From NCBI GenBank assembly GCA_019359715.1, contig JAHHGS010000118.1:1-36222 (forward strand): a stretch of DNA of 36,222 bases, written 5' to 3'. The notes under the pieces are model-generated. The model saw only the letters and a program-made list of their open reading frames with translations, did no database searches and was not told where the DNA came from. Source of the stretch: Aphanocapsa sp. GSE-SYN-MK-11-07L (GTDB taxonomy: Bacteria; Cyanobacteriota; Cyanobacteriia; Thermosynechococcales; Thermosynechococcaceae). This document shows, in pieces, positions 25,505-34,278 of this stretch (position 1 is its first letter; every line of letters begins with the position of its first letter). A program made the translations under genes and the position numbers.

Positions 25505-26746
25505 ATGCCCCTCCGTCTCTTAAAATTTGGACTGGCCAAAAAATATCCCGAACCCCGGATGTTTCGGCAACCCGATCGCCTCAAGCCTAGCTACGATGCG
25601 GTAATTATTGGGGCGGGCGGGCATGGTTTGGCAGCAGCCTATTATTTGGCCCGCGATCATGGGATCACCAACGTGGCTGTGCTGGAAAAAGGCTATTTGG
25701 GCGGCGGCAATACCGGGCGCAACACCACAATTATTCGCTCTAATTACCTTACCCCGTCTGGAGTCAAGTTCTACGACGAGTCGGTGCGGCTGTGGCAAGA
25801 CTTATCCCAGGATTTTGACCTGAATATTTTCTACTCGACGCGGGGGCACTTTACGCTGGCTCATACTGATAGCTCATTGCGAACCATGCGCTGGCGGGCA
25901 GAGGTGAATAAGCACCTAGGGGTCAACAGCGAACTGGTTGATCCCGACCAAATTCACGCAGCTTGCCCGCAAATGGATATTGACTGCGGTGGACACACTC
26001 CCATTTTAGGAGCGCTCTACCACGCGCCAGGCAGCATTGCCCGTCACGATGCGGTGGCCTGGGGTTATGGGCGGGGAGCCGACCAGCGTGGGGTCGAAAT
26101 TCACCAGCAAACCGAAGTGCTGGGGATCAAAGTCAAGTCGGGGCAAGTGACAGGCGTTGCCACCAGCCAGGGCGAGATTGAAACAACCAAGCTGCTCTGT
26201 GCTGTCGCTGGCTCAACCCCTAAATTGCTGGAGATGGTCGGACTGCGATCGCCCCTCGTCATTCATCCCTTGCAGGCAATGGTCAGTGAACCAATGAAGC
26301 CGTGGCTGGATCAGATTATTGTCTCCGGTAGCCTGCACGTTTATGTCAGTCAGTCGGCGCGGGGAGAACTGGTAATGGGCGCTTCCCTCGATCCCTACGA
26401 GCTGCACTCGACTCGCTCCACCCTAGATTTCACGGAAGGCTTAGCCGCTCACATGCTGGATTTGTTTCCGTTTCTTTCCCATGTCAAAATTGTCCGCCAG
26501 TGGGCCGGCATGGCCGATATGACCCCCGATTTTGCCCCGATGATGGGCAAGACGGCGATCGAGGGCTTTTATCTGGACTCCGGCTGGGGCACTTGGGGCT
26601 TCAAGGCAACGCCAGTTTGTGGCAAGACGATGGCAGCGACCGTGGCGGGCGATCGCAACCACGAGCTGATTCAAGAATTCTCGCTGGATCGATTTAGCAG
26701 CTATCAGCTTGTCGGTGAAAAAGGCGCGGCATCCGTTGGGCATTAA
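25505..26746 (+). CDS. soxB: Sarcosine oxidase/N-methylglutamate dehydrogenase beta subunit (SoxB/MgdA-like)
   Basis: A 413-residue flavoprotein of the DAO family, the beta subunit of heterotetrameric sarcosine oxidase. The FAD-binding motif is GAGGHG (36-41) followed by VLEKGYLGGGNTGRN. The family signature GALYHAPGSIARHDAVAWGY lies at 169-188. The histidine that carries covalent FMN in sarcosine oxidase lies in this area, and H173 or H181 are the candidates. The C-terminal flavin loop is MTPDFAPMMG, then WGTWGFKATPVCG. It oxidises the N-methyl group of the substrate. In this context N-methylglutamate is a better candidate than sarcosine. The ATG at 25505 follows an AGAGGA ribosome site. Confidence 0.9.
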   Translation: MPLRLLKFGLAKKYPEPRMFRQPDRLKPSYDAVIIGAGGHGLAAAYYLARDHGITNVAVLEKGYLGGGNTGRNTTIIRSNYLTPSGVKFYDESVRLWQDLSQDFDLNIFYSTRGHFTLAHTDSSLRTMRWRAEVNKHLGVNSELVDPDQIHAACPQMDIDCGGHTPILGALYHAPGSIARHDAVAWGYGRGADQRGVEIHQQTEVLGIKVKSGQVTGVATSQGEIETTKLLCAVAGSTPKLLEMVGLRSPLVIHPLQAMVSEPMKPWLDQIIVSGSLHVYVSQSARGELVMGASLDPYELHSTRSTLDFTEGLAAHMLDLFPFLSHVKIVRQWAGMADMTPDFAPMMGKTAIEGFYLDSGWGTWGFKATPVCGKTMAATVAGDRNHELIQEFSLDRFSSYQLVGEKGAASVGH

Positions 26747-26760
26747 AGAGGTGAATATTG

Positions 26761-27075
26761 ATGGTTCTGGAAGTTGTGATGTTAACGGTCAAAACCGGCA
26801 TGGAAGCAGAGTATGAGCAAACCTTCAAACAGGCTTCGCCGCTGATTGCTGCCAGCAAAGGCTACTGCTCCCATCAGCTTCAGCGCTGCCTGGAAGTCCC
26901 TGGCAAATACGTGCTGCTGGTGGAGTGGGAAACCCTGGAAGACCACACGGTTGGGTTTAAGCAATCCCCTAACTTTCAAGAGTGGAAGCGGCTCTTGCAT
27001 CATTTTTACGAGCCTTTTCCCGTGGTCGAGCATTTTACAGAAGTGATCAGCTACTCCAAAGCTTATGCACCATAG
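26761..27075 (+). CDS. ABM-family (antibiotic biosynthesis monooxygenase-like) small protein
   Basis: A 104-residue protein with the ferredoxin-like dimeric alpha+beta fold. It shows VLEVVMLTVKTGMEAEYEQTF, then GYCSHQLQRCLEVPGKYVLLVEWETLEDH and a C-terminal strand VEHFTEVISY. ABM-fold proteins include monooxygenases and stress or signal-related proteins, and catalysis cannot be inferred. An ATG at 26761 is preferred over the TTG at 26758, with GAGGTGAAT upstream. It sits between the beta and delta subunit genes, 14 bp after the former. This is not a standard member of sarcosine oxidase operons, and its role in the cluster is unknown. Confidence 0.8.
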   Translation: MVLEVVMLTVKTGMEAEYEQTFKQASPLIAASKGYCSHQLQRCLEVPGKYVLLVEWETLEDHTVGFKQSPNFQEWKRLLHHFYEPFPVVEHFTEVISYSKAYAP

Positions 27076-27088
27076 CCATCCTAAGTAA

Positions 27089-27240
27089 GACAGGAGTTAC
27101 GCAGTTGAGTAAGTTTCTGACCTTTTTCGCCCCCCCAGCCCCCCAAATTTGGGGGGAGTCAGTTCTGAAGTCCCCCAGCATTGGGGGATTTAGGGGGCCA
27201 AGCAAATCTGCAATTCACGAATTATCCCACTGCTACAGAA
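27089..27240. repeat. Palindromic repeat cluster between the ABM and soxD genes
   Basis: The 166-bp gap is filled with repeats. ACAGGAGTTACGCA resembles a dispersed cyanobacterial repeat. A perfect 18-bp palindrome, CCCCCCAAATTTGGGGGG, lies at 27139-27156. A second hairpin, TCCCCC/GGGGGA (27171-27188), follows. The stretch 27168-27188 matches the repeat inside soxA (29358-29378) at 20 of 21 positions. It splits an otherwise tightly spaced cluster and may affect the transcript. Confidence 0.75.
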
Positions 27241-27241
27241 G

Positions 27242-27505
27242 ATGAAACTAATGACTTGCCCGGTAAATGGAACGCGACCGATTTCTGAATTTATCTGCGG
27301 TGGGGAACTGCGGCCAATGCCCGATCCAAACCAGGTAGACGATGAAACCTGGGCAGATTATGTCTTCCATCGCAACGGCGCAGCCGGAATCAAAGCCGAA
27401 TGGTGGTGCCATACCCCCAGCAACACTTGGTTTGTTGCCGAGCGGAATACGCAGATTGATCAGGTCTTGCGAACCTATCTATACGGGCAGGAGGAGCAGT
27501 CATGA
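27242..27505 (+). CDS. soxD: Sarcosine oxidase/N-methylglutamate dehydrogenase delta subunit (SoxD/MgdB-like)
   Basis: An 87-residue subunit starting MKLMTCPVNGTRPISEF, with YVFHRNGAAGIKAEWWCHTPSNTWFVAE in the centre. The delta subunit of sarcosine oxidase binds zinc through three Cys and one His, in the CPxCG and HxxxC motifs. Here C6 and H57 remain, but N9 and N61 stand where the other two cysteines are expected. C19 and C56 are extra. This could be a divergent subfamily with no zinc or a rearranged site. ATG 27242. The stop overlaps the soxA start by 4 bp (ATGA). Confidence 0.85.
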   Translation: MKLMTCPVNGTRPISEFICGGELRPMPDPNQVDDETWADYVFHRNGAAGIKAEWWCHTPSNTWFVAERNTQIDQVLRTYLYGQEEQS

Positions 27506-30500
27506 ACTTGCGATCGCCCACCCTCCCCAGCGAGTGGATTGACCGGACGCAGCCGATTCAGTTCACGTTTGAAGGCAAGTCCTACAGCGGCTATGCCGGA
27601 GATACGATTACCAGTGCTCTCTGGGCGGCCGGGCAATCTGTCTTGGGTAGAAGCTTTAAGTACCATCGTCCACGCGGCATTCTCAGTCTGGCTAACCACG
27701 ACATAAATACGCTGATGCAGGCGGGGCAGCAGCACAACCTGCGGGCTGATGTCACACCGATTGTCGAAGGAATGCAACTTACTGCCGTCAATACCTGGGG
27801 CGGCGTTGATCGCGATCGGGCCAGGCTGATCAACCAGTTTTCGGCTTTTTTGCCAGTTGGGTTTTACTACAAAGCTTTTTTGGATAAAGTCAGCTTTCCG
27901 TTCTGGGAAAAAGTGATTCGGACGATGACGGGCTTGGGCAAGGTTGACTTTACGACGCCCAGAATTAGCACCCCCAAACGCTACGATTTTTGCGACCTGC
28001 TGGTAGTGGGAGCCGGCCCCTCCGGGCTATCGGCCGCCCTGGCAGCGGCTGAGCGGGGAGCAGATGTGGTGATTGTGGATGAAAACGCCAGGGCAGGCGG
28101 GTCTGGAGGCTATCACTACGGGACGATCACCCAAACCGCCAATCTGCTTGCTGCCGTTGCCCAGCATCCCCAAATTCGGCTTTACACCGACACGACGGCG
28201 GCGGGCTACTACGCTGACTTTTGGATTCCCCTTGTCAACCCAGACTACATGGTCAAAATGCGGGCCAAATCCATGATCGTGGCCAGCGGTGCCTACGAGC
28301 AGCCGGCCGTATTTCGGAACAATGACCTGCCGGGGGTGATGCTGGCCTCGGCCGGGCAGCGCTTGCTCTATCGCTATGCCGTCAAACCGGCTGAGCGAGT
28401 GGTAATTTTGACCGCCAATAGCGATGGCTATCGAGCCGCGATCGACATGGCCAAGCACGATGTCACCGTCGCTGCCGTGCTGGACTGGCGGGATCGCCCT
28501 AGCAATTCTGACCTAGTGGCTAAAGTTGAGTCTTTTGATATCCCAGTCTTAACGGGGCACTGCTTTTACGAGGCGATTCCTAACTCAAGTGGCGATCGGG
28601 TGGCGGCAGTGATTGCTTGTCCCGTTGATACCGAGGGCAATCCCCAGCCAGAGCGACGGCAACGGATTGAGTGTGACGGCGTGTTAGTCAGCGTGGGTTG
28701 GAGTCCGGCCGCCAACTTGCTCTACCAAGCTGGCACCAAAATGCGGTTTGATCTTGAACTGGAACAGTACGTCCCAGAAGTCTTACCGCCAGGAATTTTT
28801 GCCTGCGGACGGGTGAATGGCGTCTACGACTTTGCCCAAAAATTACTGGATGGACAGAGAGCCGGACTGGCGGCGGCTACTAATTTAGGGCTGGGATCAG
28901 CGGAAACGATCGCGATTGCTCCAGCTAGTGAATCTCCTACTCATCCCTATCCGATCGTGGCTCACCCGAAGGGGAAAAACTTTGTCGATTTTGACGAAGA
29001 CTTGCAGCTCAAGGATTTTCACCACGCCATTCAGGAAGGCTTTGACAATATTGAACTCCTCAAGCGCTACTCAACGGTTGGGATGGGGCCGAGCCAAGGC
29101 AGGCACTCCAACATGAACGCGATTCGGATCTTGGCCCGATCGCTGGGCAAAACTCCAGCCGAGGTGGGCACAACCACGGCCCGCCCCTTCTTTCATCCGG
29201 TGCCGATTTCTCACCTAGCTGGCAGAAGCTTTTTACCGGAGCGATTCACGCCTTTGCATCAACTTCATCAAGATTTGGGGGCAGTGTTTATGCTGGCCGG
29301 TCAGTGGCGACGACCGGAATACTATAGACCTCCGGCGCGAAACCCGGCAAGCCCCCTAAGTCCCCCAGAATTGGGGGACTTCAAATCCGGTTCCCCCCAG
29401 AATTGGGAAGCCACTGCGTTGGGCGGGTTCCCCGACTTGAAGCAAGTGGCGTGGGCTAGGGGGGCGAAAGATCATTCATGTAAAGAATTTTATGTCCAGC
29501 CTAACCAAAGCCGTGAACAGTGTATCCAAGCCGAAGTTAACGCCGTGCGCCAACAGGTGGGGCTGATTGATGTTGGTACGCTCGGCAAGCTAGAACTGCG
29601 CCGTGAACAGTGTATCCAAGCCGAAGTTAACGCCGTGCGCCAACAGGTGGGGCTGATTGATGTTGGTACGCTCGGCAAGCTAGAACTGCGGGGGCCAGCG
29701 GCAGCAGAGTTTCTGGAGCGAGTCTACGGCGGGCGCTATGCCAACCTAAAAGTCGGGATCAGCCGCTATGCCCTGATGCTGGATGAAGCTGGGGTGGTGA
29801 TTGACGATGGCGTAATTGCCCGCTTGGGGGCAGAACATTTTTACTCTACGACCACTACTTCTGGGGCAGCGGCCGTCTACCGAGAGCTATCGCGGCTGAA
29901 CACGATCTGGCAGTTGGACTGTGGGATTGTTAACCTGACTGGGGCGCGATCGGCGGTTAACCTGGCTGGCCCGCAAGCCCAATGCGTATTAGCCAAGCTA
30001 ACCAGTTTAGACCTGTCGGGGACGGCATTTCCTTATTTGGGGGTACGGGAGGGACTGGTGGCCGGCATCCCAGCGCTGCTGATGCGAGTTGGCTTTGTCG
30101 GAGAATGGGGCTACGAAATTCACGTAGCGGCTGAGTATGGGCCGGCGCTCTGGTCAGCCTTAATCGAGGCGGGGGCAAAGGTTGGCATTCGTCCGTTTGG
30201 GGTGGAAGCTCAGCGGCTGCTGCGACTGGAGAAAGGGCATCTGATTATTGGCCAAGATACCGATGGCTTAACCACGCCCCGCGAAGCGGGTTTGAACTGG
30301 GCGATCAAGCTAGACAAACCTTTTTTTGTTGGTCTGCGCAGCCTGCAAGTTCTCGCCAAACAACCGCTCAAACAAAAGCTAGTTGGCTTCCGGTTGCCCC
30401 AAGATTTTGCTAGCACGCCTCCCCAAGAGTGCTGCTTAGTGATTGAAGGAACCGAGATTGCTGGTCGAGTCACCAGCATTGCCTTTAGCCCTACGCTTGA

Positions 30501-31266
30501 CCACTACATTGGTTTAGCCTACGTCAAGCCGGAATTAAACCTTGGCGATCGCTTTTCAATCCGTACCCCAGAAGGTAGCTTGGTCACAGCCACGGTTTGC
30601 CCCACCCCTTTCTATGATCCTGAATCACTCCGCCAAAAAGTCGAAGCTGCTCAGCCAGAAGCAGAGCGATCGGCGCTCAAGGGCAGGCGGGTTAGCCCCC
30701 TGCACGGACTCAGCAGTGATGACAAGACTGGACAGATTACGATCGCCGACCTGTCTAGCCGACCTCGGTTTGGGGTCAAGGGGTCTGGCGCAGCCGCATG
30801 GTTGGCCAGTCTGTTGCTGCCAATTCCCGATCGCCCCAATACCTGGCTGCCTCTAGATCAAGACAGCTTAATTGCCCGTTTGGGACTGAATGAATATTTG
30901 ATCGAATCGGAGTCTGCCTGGACTAAATTTATCGCAAATCAGAATTTTCCGGTTCAGGTATATCCTGTCTTGCGGCAGGATGCAGCGATCGCCCTGTCTG
31001 GCCCAGCGGTCAACGAACTACTGCTGCAAACCTGCAATATCAACTTTCAAGTGCTCAATTTGGCTGAGCGTCCGCTGGTGATCACAACCATGGTTGGCGT
31101 GACCGTACAGGTGATCCCAATCACCGTTAACGGCGAAGTCACTTACCGAATCTGGTGTGATGGCACCTTTGGCCCCTACCTATACCAAACCCTGCTCAAA
31201 GTTGCCCACGATTTAGGTGCGCCCGATATTCAACCAATCCACAAGCTGGTGAAGGAAACACCTTGA
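27502..31266 (+). CDS. soxA: Sarcosine oxidase/N-methylglutamate dehydrogenase alpha subunit fused to gamma subunit (SoxA-SoxG, MgdC-MgdD-like)
   Basis: A 1254-residue protein. An N-terminal Fer2-like domain (about 10-100) is followed by a NAD-binding Rossmann domain, [19 protein letters not shown] (168-186). The C-terminal half is a GCV_T-type folate-binding aminomethyltransferase domain, from about residue 671. Residues about 1063-1254 ([16 protein letters not shown], then a [21 protein letters not shown] segment) resemble the separate gamma subunit SoxG/MgdD, so alpha and gamma appear fused. Two oddities fall just before the folate domain: a repeat-derived insert of about 55 residues (about 613-669), and a perfect 30-residue tandem duplication (671-700 and 701-730). 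The frame stays open through both. Whether the product folds normally is unclear. It starts at ATG 27502 overlapping soxD, and its TGA overlaps the next ATG. Confidence 0.85.
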   Translation: MNLRSPTLPSEWIDRTQPIQFTFEGKSYSGYAGDTITSALWAAGQSVLGRSFKYHRPRGILSLANHDINTLMQAGQQHNLRADVTPIVEGMQLTAVNTWGGVDRDRARLINQFSAFLPVGFYYKAFLDKVSFPFWEKVIRTMTGLGKVDFTTPRISTPKRYDFCDLLVVGAGPSGLSAALAAAERGADVVIVDENARAGGSGGYHYGTITQTANLLAAVAQHPQIRLYTDTTAAGYYADFWIPLVNPDYMVKMRAKSMIVASGAYEQPAVFRNNDLPGVMLASAGQRLLYRYAVKPAERVVILTANSDGYRAAIDMAKHDVTVAAVLDWRDRPSNSDLVAKVESFDIPVLTGHCFYEAIPNSSGDRVAAVIACPVDTEGNPQPERRQRIECDGVLVSVGWSPAANLLYQAGTKMRFDLELEQYVPEVLPPGIFACGRVNGVYDFAQKLLDGQRAGLAAATNLGLGSAETIAIAPASESPTHPYPIVAHPKGKNFVDFDEDLQLKDFHHAIQEGFDNIELLKRYSTVGMGPSQGRHSNMNAIRILARSLGKTPAEVGTTTARPFFHPVPISHLAGRSFLPERFTPLHQLHQDLGAVFMLAGQWRRPEYYRPPARNPASPLSPPELGDFKSGSPQNWEATALGGFPDLKQVAWARGAKDHSCKEFYVQPNQSREQCIQAEVNAVRQQVGLIDVGTLGKLELRREQCIQAEVNAVRQQVGLIDVGTLGKLELRGPAAAEFLERVYGGRYANLKVGISRYALMLDEAGVVIDDGVIARLGAEHFYSTTTTSGAAAVYRELSRLNTIWQLDCGIVNLTGARSAVNLAGPQAQCVLAKLTSLDLSGTAFPYLGVREGLVAGIPALLMRVGFVGEWGYEIHVAAEYGPALWSALIEAGAKVGIRPFGVEAQRLLRLEKGHLIIGQDTDGLTTPREAGLNWAIKLDKPFFVGLRSLQVLAKQPLKQKLVGFRLPQDFASTPPQECCLVIEGTEIAGRVTSIAFSPTLDHYIGLAYVKPELNLGDRFSIRTPEGSLVTATVCPTPFYDPESLRQKVEAAQPEAERSALKGRRVSPLHGLSSDDKTGQITIADLSSRPRFGVKGSGAAAWLASLLLPIPDRPNTWLPLDQDSLIARLGLNEYLIESESAWTKFIANQNFPVQVYPVLRQDAAIALSGPAVNELLLQTCNINFQVLNLAERPLVITTMVGVTVQVIPITVNGEVTYRIWCDGTFGPYLYQTLLKVAHDLGAPDIQPIHKLVKETP
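29351..29450 (+). repeat. In-frame palindromic repeat inside soxA
   Basis: The stretch carries a 9-bp perfect hairpin AAGTCCCCC/GGGGGACTT (29358-29366 and 29373-29381), then a further CCCCCCAGAATTGGG-like unit, then a segment reading [15 protein letters not shown]. The hairpin core equals the intergenic repeat at 27168-27188. Family members lack this part, so it looks like an inserted element whose length keeps the reading frame. It probably extends to about 29508. Confidence 0.75.
29511..29690 (+). repeat. Perfect 90-bp tandem duplication in soxA
   Basis: 29511-29600 and 29601-29690 are identical over all 90 bases, each beginning CCGTGAACAG and ending TAGAACTGCG. The unit is 30 codons, so the frame is kept, and it encodes the first strands and helix of the folate-binding domain. 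Total identity implies a recent event or an assembly error. Confidence 0.93.
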
Positions 31267-32597
31267 TGAAAACTCTCGCTGAAGCCAAAGCCTTTTTAGA
31301 AGCCAACCAAGTCAAGTTTGTCTTGGCGCAGTTTGTTGATATGCACGGCGCGGCCAAAACCAAAGCCTTACCAGCTTCCCACTTTGAAGATATCCTGACG
31401 ACGGGGGCTGGCTTTGCTGGCTTCGCGATTTGGGGGTTTGGCATGAATCCCAGCAGTCATGACCTGTTGGCGATCGGAGACTTGGCCACACTGTCTTTAG
31501 TGCCGTGGATGCCTGGCTTTGCCCGGATTGCCTGCAACTGCCATGTCGATGGACAACCCTATGCCTACGACGCGCGGGTAGTTTTGCTTAACCAGTTGGA
31601 AAAACTAAAAGCGCAAGGCTTGACCCTCTACACAGGCCTGGAGCCAGAGTTTGCTCTGCTCAAAAAAGATCAGCAAGGGCGGTTGCATCCCTTTGATTCG
31701 ACGGATGTGTTGGAAAAACCTTGCTACGACTACAAAGGGCTGTCTCGGAGTACCCCATTTTTAGAAAAACTGGTCAGCAGCCTCCAGTCCGTTGGGTTTG
31801 ATGTCTACCAGATTGACCATGAAGATGCCAGTGGTCAGTTTGAAATTAATTATACTTACACCGATTGCCTCACCTCCTGCGATCGGTTCATTTTCTTCAA
31901 AATGGCGGCTTCTGAAATTGCCAAGGAATTTGGCATGGTTTGCACTTTTATGCCCAAGCCAGTCAGTAATCGCTCCGGGTCAGGCATGCACATTCATATG
32001 TCCCTCTCGGATGGTCAGCAAAACCTGTTTAGCGATGACAGCGACCCGCGCGGGTTAGGGCTATCTCAACTGGCCTATCACTTCTTAGGCGGATTACTGG
32101 CCCACGCGCCGGCCTTAACGGCAGTTTGTGCGCCAACGGTGAATTCCTATAAACGGCTAGTGGTCGGGCGATCGCTGAGTGGGGCCACCTGGGCCCCAGC
32201 CTATATCAGCTATGGCGACAACAATCGCTCTAGCATGGTGCGGATTCCAGGCGGACGGTTGGAGTTTCGGCTTGCCGATAGCGCCTGCAATCCCTACTTG
32301 GCAACCACCGTCGCCCTCGCCGCTGGCTTAGATGGGATCGCCAAGCAACTTGACCCCGGCGAACCGCAAAATATTAATTTGTACGGCTTGAGCTTAGAAG
32401 AACTGGCTCAAAAAGGGATTCATACCCTACCCCAAAATCTAAACGATGCGATCGCCGCTCTGGAATCCGACTCAGTGATTACAGAAGCGCTGGGCGTGCT
32501 GGCGGCTGAGTTTATTGACCTGAAGCGGATGGAGTGGGTGGAGTATATGCGCCACGTCTCCGACTGGGAAGTTGAACGCTATTTAGAACTGTTTTAG
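31266..32597 (+). CDS. glnT: Glutamine synthetase-like enzyme, GlnT/gamma-glutamylmethylamide synthetase (GmaS) type
   Basis: A 443-residue member of the glutamine synthetase superfamily, shorter than GlnN (about 720 residues) and different from the housekeeping GlnA. Metal-ligand motifs are present: E126 and E128 in LEPEFAL, the [12 protein letters not shown] segment (185-196) and MHIHMS (241-246). The [19 protein letters not shown] segment (320-338) fits the C-terminal ATP and glutamate site. GlnT and GmaS are close relatives. GmaS ligates methylamine to glutamate using ATP. Position directly between the sox genes and the glxBCD genes favours GmaS, by inference. The start is ATG 31266, overlapping the soxA stop (TGATG), so translation is probably coupled. 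An in-frame TTG at 31263 is less likely. Confidence 0.88.
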   Translation: MKTLAEAKAFLEANQVKFVLAQFVDMHGAAKTKALPASHFEDILTTGAGFAGFAIWGFGMNPSSHDLLAIGDLATLSLVPWMPGFARIACNCHVDGQPYAYDARVVLLNQLEKLKAQGLTLYTGLEPEFALLKKDQQGRLHPFDSTDVLEKPCYDYKGLSRSTPFLEKLVSSLQSVGFDVYQIDHEDASGQFEINYTYTDCLTSCDRFIFFKMAASEIAKEFGMVCTFMPKPVSNRSGSGMHIHMSLSDGQQNLFSDDSDPRGLGLSQLAYHFLGGLLAHAPALTAVCAPTVNSYKRLVVGRSLSGATWAPAYISYGDNNRSSMVRIPGGRLEFRLADSACNPYLATTVALAAGLDGIAKQLDPGEPQNINLYGLSLEELAQKGIHTLPQNLNDAIAALESDSVITEALGVLAAEFIDLKRMEWVEYMRHVSDWEVERYLELF

Positions 32598-32605
32598 GAG
32601 CCGCC

Positions 32606-33502
32606 ATGTGTGGAATTGTGGGCTTGTTGGTTAAAAAGCCGGAGTTGCGGGCATCCCTGGGTGAACTTATGGTGCCGATGCTGTTGGGGATGTCAGAGCG
32701 CGGCCCCGACTCGGCTGGCGTAGCCGTGTTTGGGGAAGCCTTGCCGAATGGCGATCGCCGCTACAGCCTCTACTCAGATCGAGAAAGCTTTGACTGGAAA
32801 GCGCTGCTGGAAAAATTTCAAGTCCAGTCCGATCCGGCAGCGAACATTCACATCCACAGCAACCAGGCGGTTTTGCTTACTCAGACTGGCTCTAATGTGG
32901 TCAAATCATGGCTCAAAACCGCCTACCCTGACCTCTACTTGCTGTCAGTCGGGCGGGCGATCGACTTGTACAAAGATGCTGGCAGTCCGGCTAAAATTGT
33001 CGATCGCTATCAGCTCGCAGCCCTCCAGGGTAGCCACGTTGTCGCCCATACCCGCATGGCCACCGAGTCCGCCGTCACCCCCGATCGGGCCCACCCGTTT
33101 ACGGCGGGTGAAGATTTTTGTTTGGTGCACAACGGCTCGTTATCTAACCCCTACTCAATTCGCCGCCAGTTGGAACCACGCGGCATTCACTTTGACACCG
33201 ACAACGATACAGAAGCGGCCTGTCGATTTTTAGAGTGGCGAATGCAGGCGGGAGATGACCTCAAAACTGCCCTCCAAAGCAGCTTTACTGAGCTGGATGG
33301 CTTTTACACCTTTTTGATTGGCACCCAAACCCAGCTTGCCCTAGTCCGCGATGCCTTCGCCTGCAAGCCAGCCGTCGTGGCCGAAACCGATGACTATGTG
33401 GCGATCGCCTCTGAGTTTCGTTCCTTGGCCCATTTGCCAGAGGTTAATCAGGCTGAAATCTTTGAACCTGCCCCGGAGGAAATTTACCTATGGACGGCGT
33501 AA
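32606..33502 (+). CDS. glxB: Class II glutamine amidotransferase-like protein (GlxB/MgsA type)
   Basis: A 298-residue protein starting MCGIVGLLVKK. Cys2 would be the N-terminal nucleophile after Met removal, as in glutamate synthase and amidophosphoribosyltransferase. Other Ntn glutaminase features are AHTRMATES and VHNGSLSN in the middle. In N-methylglutamate synthase this subunit (MgsA) is the amidotransferase-like part, corresponding to the first domain of GltB. An AGGAG site precedes the ATG by 6 nt. It is 8 bp after the synthetase gene and overlaps the next gene by 13 bp. Confidence 0.87.
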   Translation: MCGIVGLLVKKPELRASLGELMVPMLLGMSERGPDSAGVAVFGEALPNGDRRYSLYSDRESFDWKALLEKFQVQSDPAANIHIHSNQAVLLTQTGSNVVKSWLKTAYPDLYLLSVGRAIDLYKDAGSPAKIVDRYQLAALQGSHVVAHTRMATESAVTPDRAHPFTAGEDFCLVHNGSLSNPYSIRRQLEPRGIHFDTDNDTEAACRFLEWRMQAGDDLKTALQSSFTELDGFYTFLIGTQTQLALVRDAFACKPAVVAETDDYVAIASEFRSLAHLPEVNQAEIFEPAPEEIYLWTA

Positions 33503-34188
33503 TGGCGAAATCCACCTGTTTTGACCTCAAGCAAACCCCGTTGCGCCAGGTCAACCAGTTCTTGCATCACCAAGTTAATCCGGCTGACAGCGTGACTATT
33601 CTGAATCCAGACGGTGCTCACAACTTGGCGGTTGGCTTAGACTTGCCGATCGCTGTCGAAATTCACGGGCATGCTGGCTACTACGCGGCTGGCATGAACA
33701 AGCAAGCGAGGGTGATTATTCATGGCAATGTTGGAACTGGTGTGGCTGAAAACATGATGTCCGGGCGAGTCCAGGTCAAAGGGTTTGCCTCTGCTTCGGC
33801 TGGCGCATCGGCCCACGGTGGCCTGCTGGTGATTGATGGCGATGCAGGGCTGCGCTGCGGCATTTCCCTCAAGGGCGGCGATATTGTGGTCGGTGGCAGT
33901 GTGGGTAGTTTTACGGCGTTTATGGCTCAGGCAGGGCGAATCGTGGTTTGTGGGAATGCTGGCGATGCGATCGGTGATTCACTCTACGAAGCAGTGCTGT
34001 ATGTCCGAGGCGAAATCAAATCCTTAGGAGCCGATGCCCAATTTGAGCCAATGGCTGAAGCCGACTATGCCACCGTTGCCGATTTACTGGACAAAGCTGG
34101 CTTCAGCCACGACCCGCAGGAGTTTAAGCGGATTGCTTCCGCCAAGCAGCTCTATCACTGGAATGTCGATGCAAATCAGGAGTATTGA
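33490..34188 (+). CDS. glxC: GXGXG-domain protein (GlxC/MgsB type)
   Basis: A 232-residue protein built of right-handed parallel beta-helix repeats like the C-terminal GXGXG domain of glutamate synthase. Visible repeats include GNVGTGVAENMMSG, DGDAGLRCGISLKGG, GGSVGSFTAFM and GNAGDAIGDSLYEA. In N-methylglutamate synthase it is subunit MgsB, bridging the amidotransferase and FMN subunits. The ATG at 33490 is chosen because GGAGGA (33475-33480) precedes it by 9 nt. An ATG at 33502 overlapping the previous stop is an alternative. The gene is followed by a 90-bp gap with a hairpin. Confidence 0.87.
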   Translation: MDGVMAKSTCFDLKQTPLRQVNQFLHHQVNPADSVTILNPDGAHNLAVGLDLPIAVEIHGHAGYYAAGMNKQARVIIHGNVGTGVAENMMSGRVQVKGFASASAGASAHGGLLVIDGDAGLRCGISLKGGDIVVGGSVGSFTAFMAQAGRIVVCGNAGDAIGDSLYEAVLYVRGEIKSLGADAQFEPMAEADYATVADLLDKAGFSHDPQEFKRIASAKQLYHWNVDANQEY

Positions 34189-34232
34189 GCCTGGCTAAAT
34201 GTGCGTAGGACTCACATCGTTCGATTCCTCAA

Positions 34233-34249
34233 CCCCCTTCAAAAGGGGG
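34233..34249 (+). repeat. Perfect hairpin between glxC and glxD
   Basis: CCCCCTT and AAGGGGG form a 7-bp stem with a 3-nt loop, 30 bp before the next start codon. No T-run follows, so it is not a standard terminator. It could be an RNA-processing or stability element, or a remnant of the G/C-rich repeat family. Confidence 0.6.
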
Positions 34250-34278
34250 CTTCAGAATTATCACTAGGAATACTAATC

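Noticed and set aside
27089-27240. Short CRISPR-like array from repeated CCCCC/GGGGG units
   Set aside because: The units are palindromic repeats of unequal spacing without constant repeats or unique spacers, and there are no cas genes.
31266-32597. Reading the synthetase as the housekeeping glutamine synthetase GlnA or GlnN
   Set aside because: Length, sequence pattern and position between sox- and glx-like genes fit the GlnT/GmaS group better.
34201-34278. GTG 34201 as the start of the glxD-like protein
   Set aside because: The extra 26 residues come from hairpin-repeat DNA and do not resemble the family. ATG 34279 has a ribosome site.
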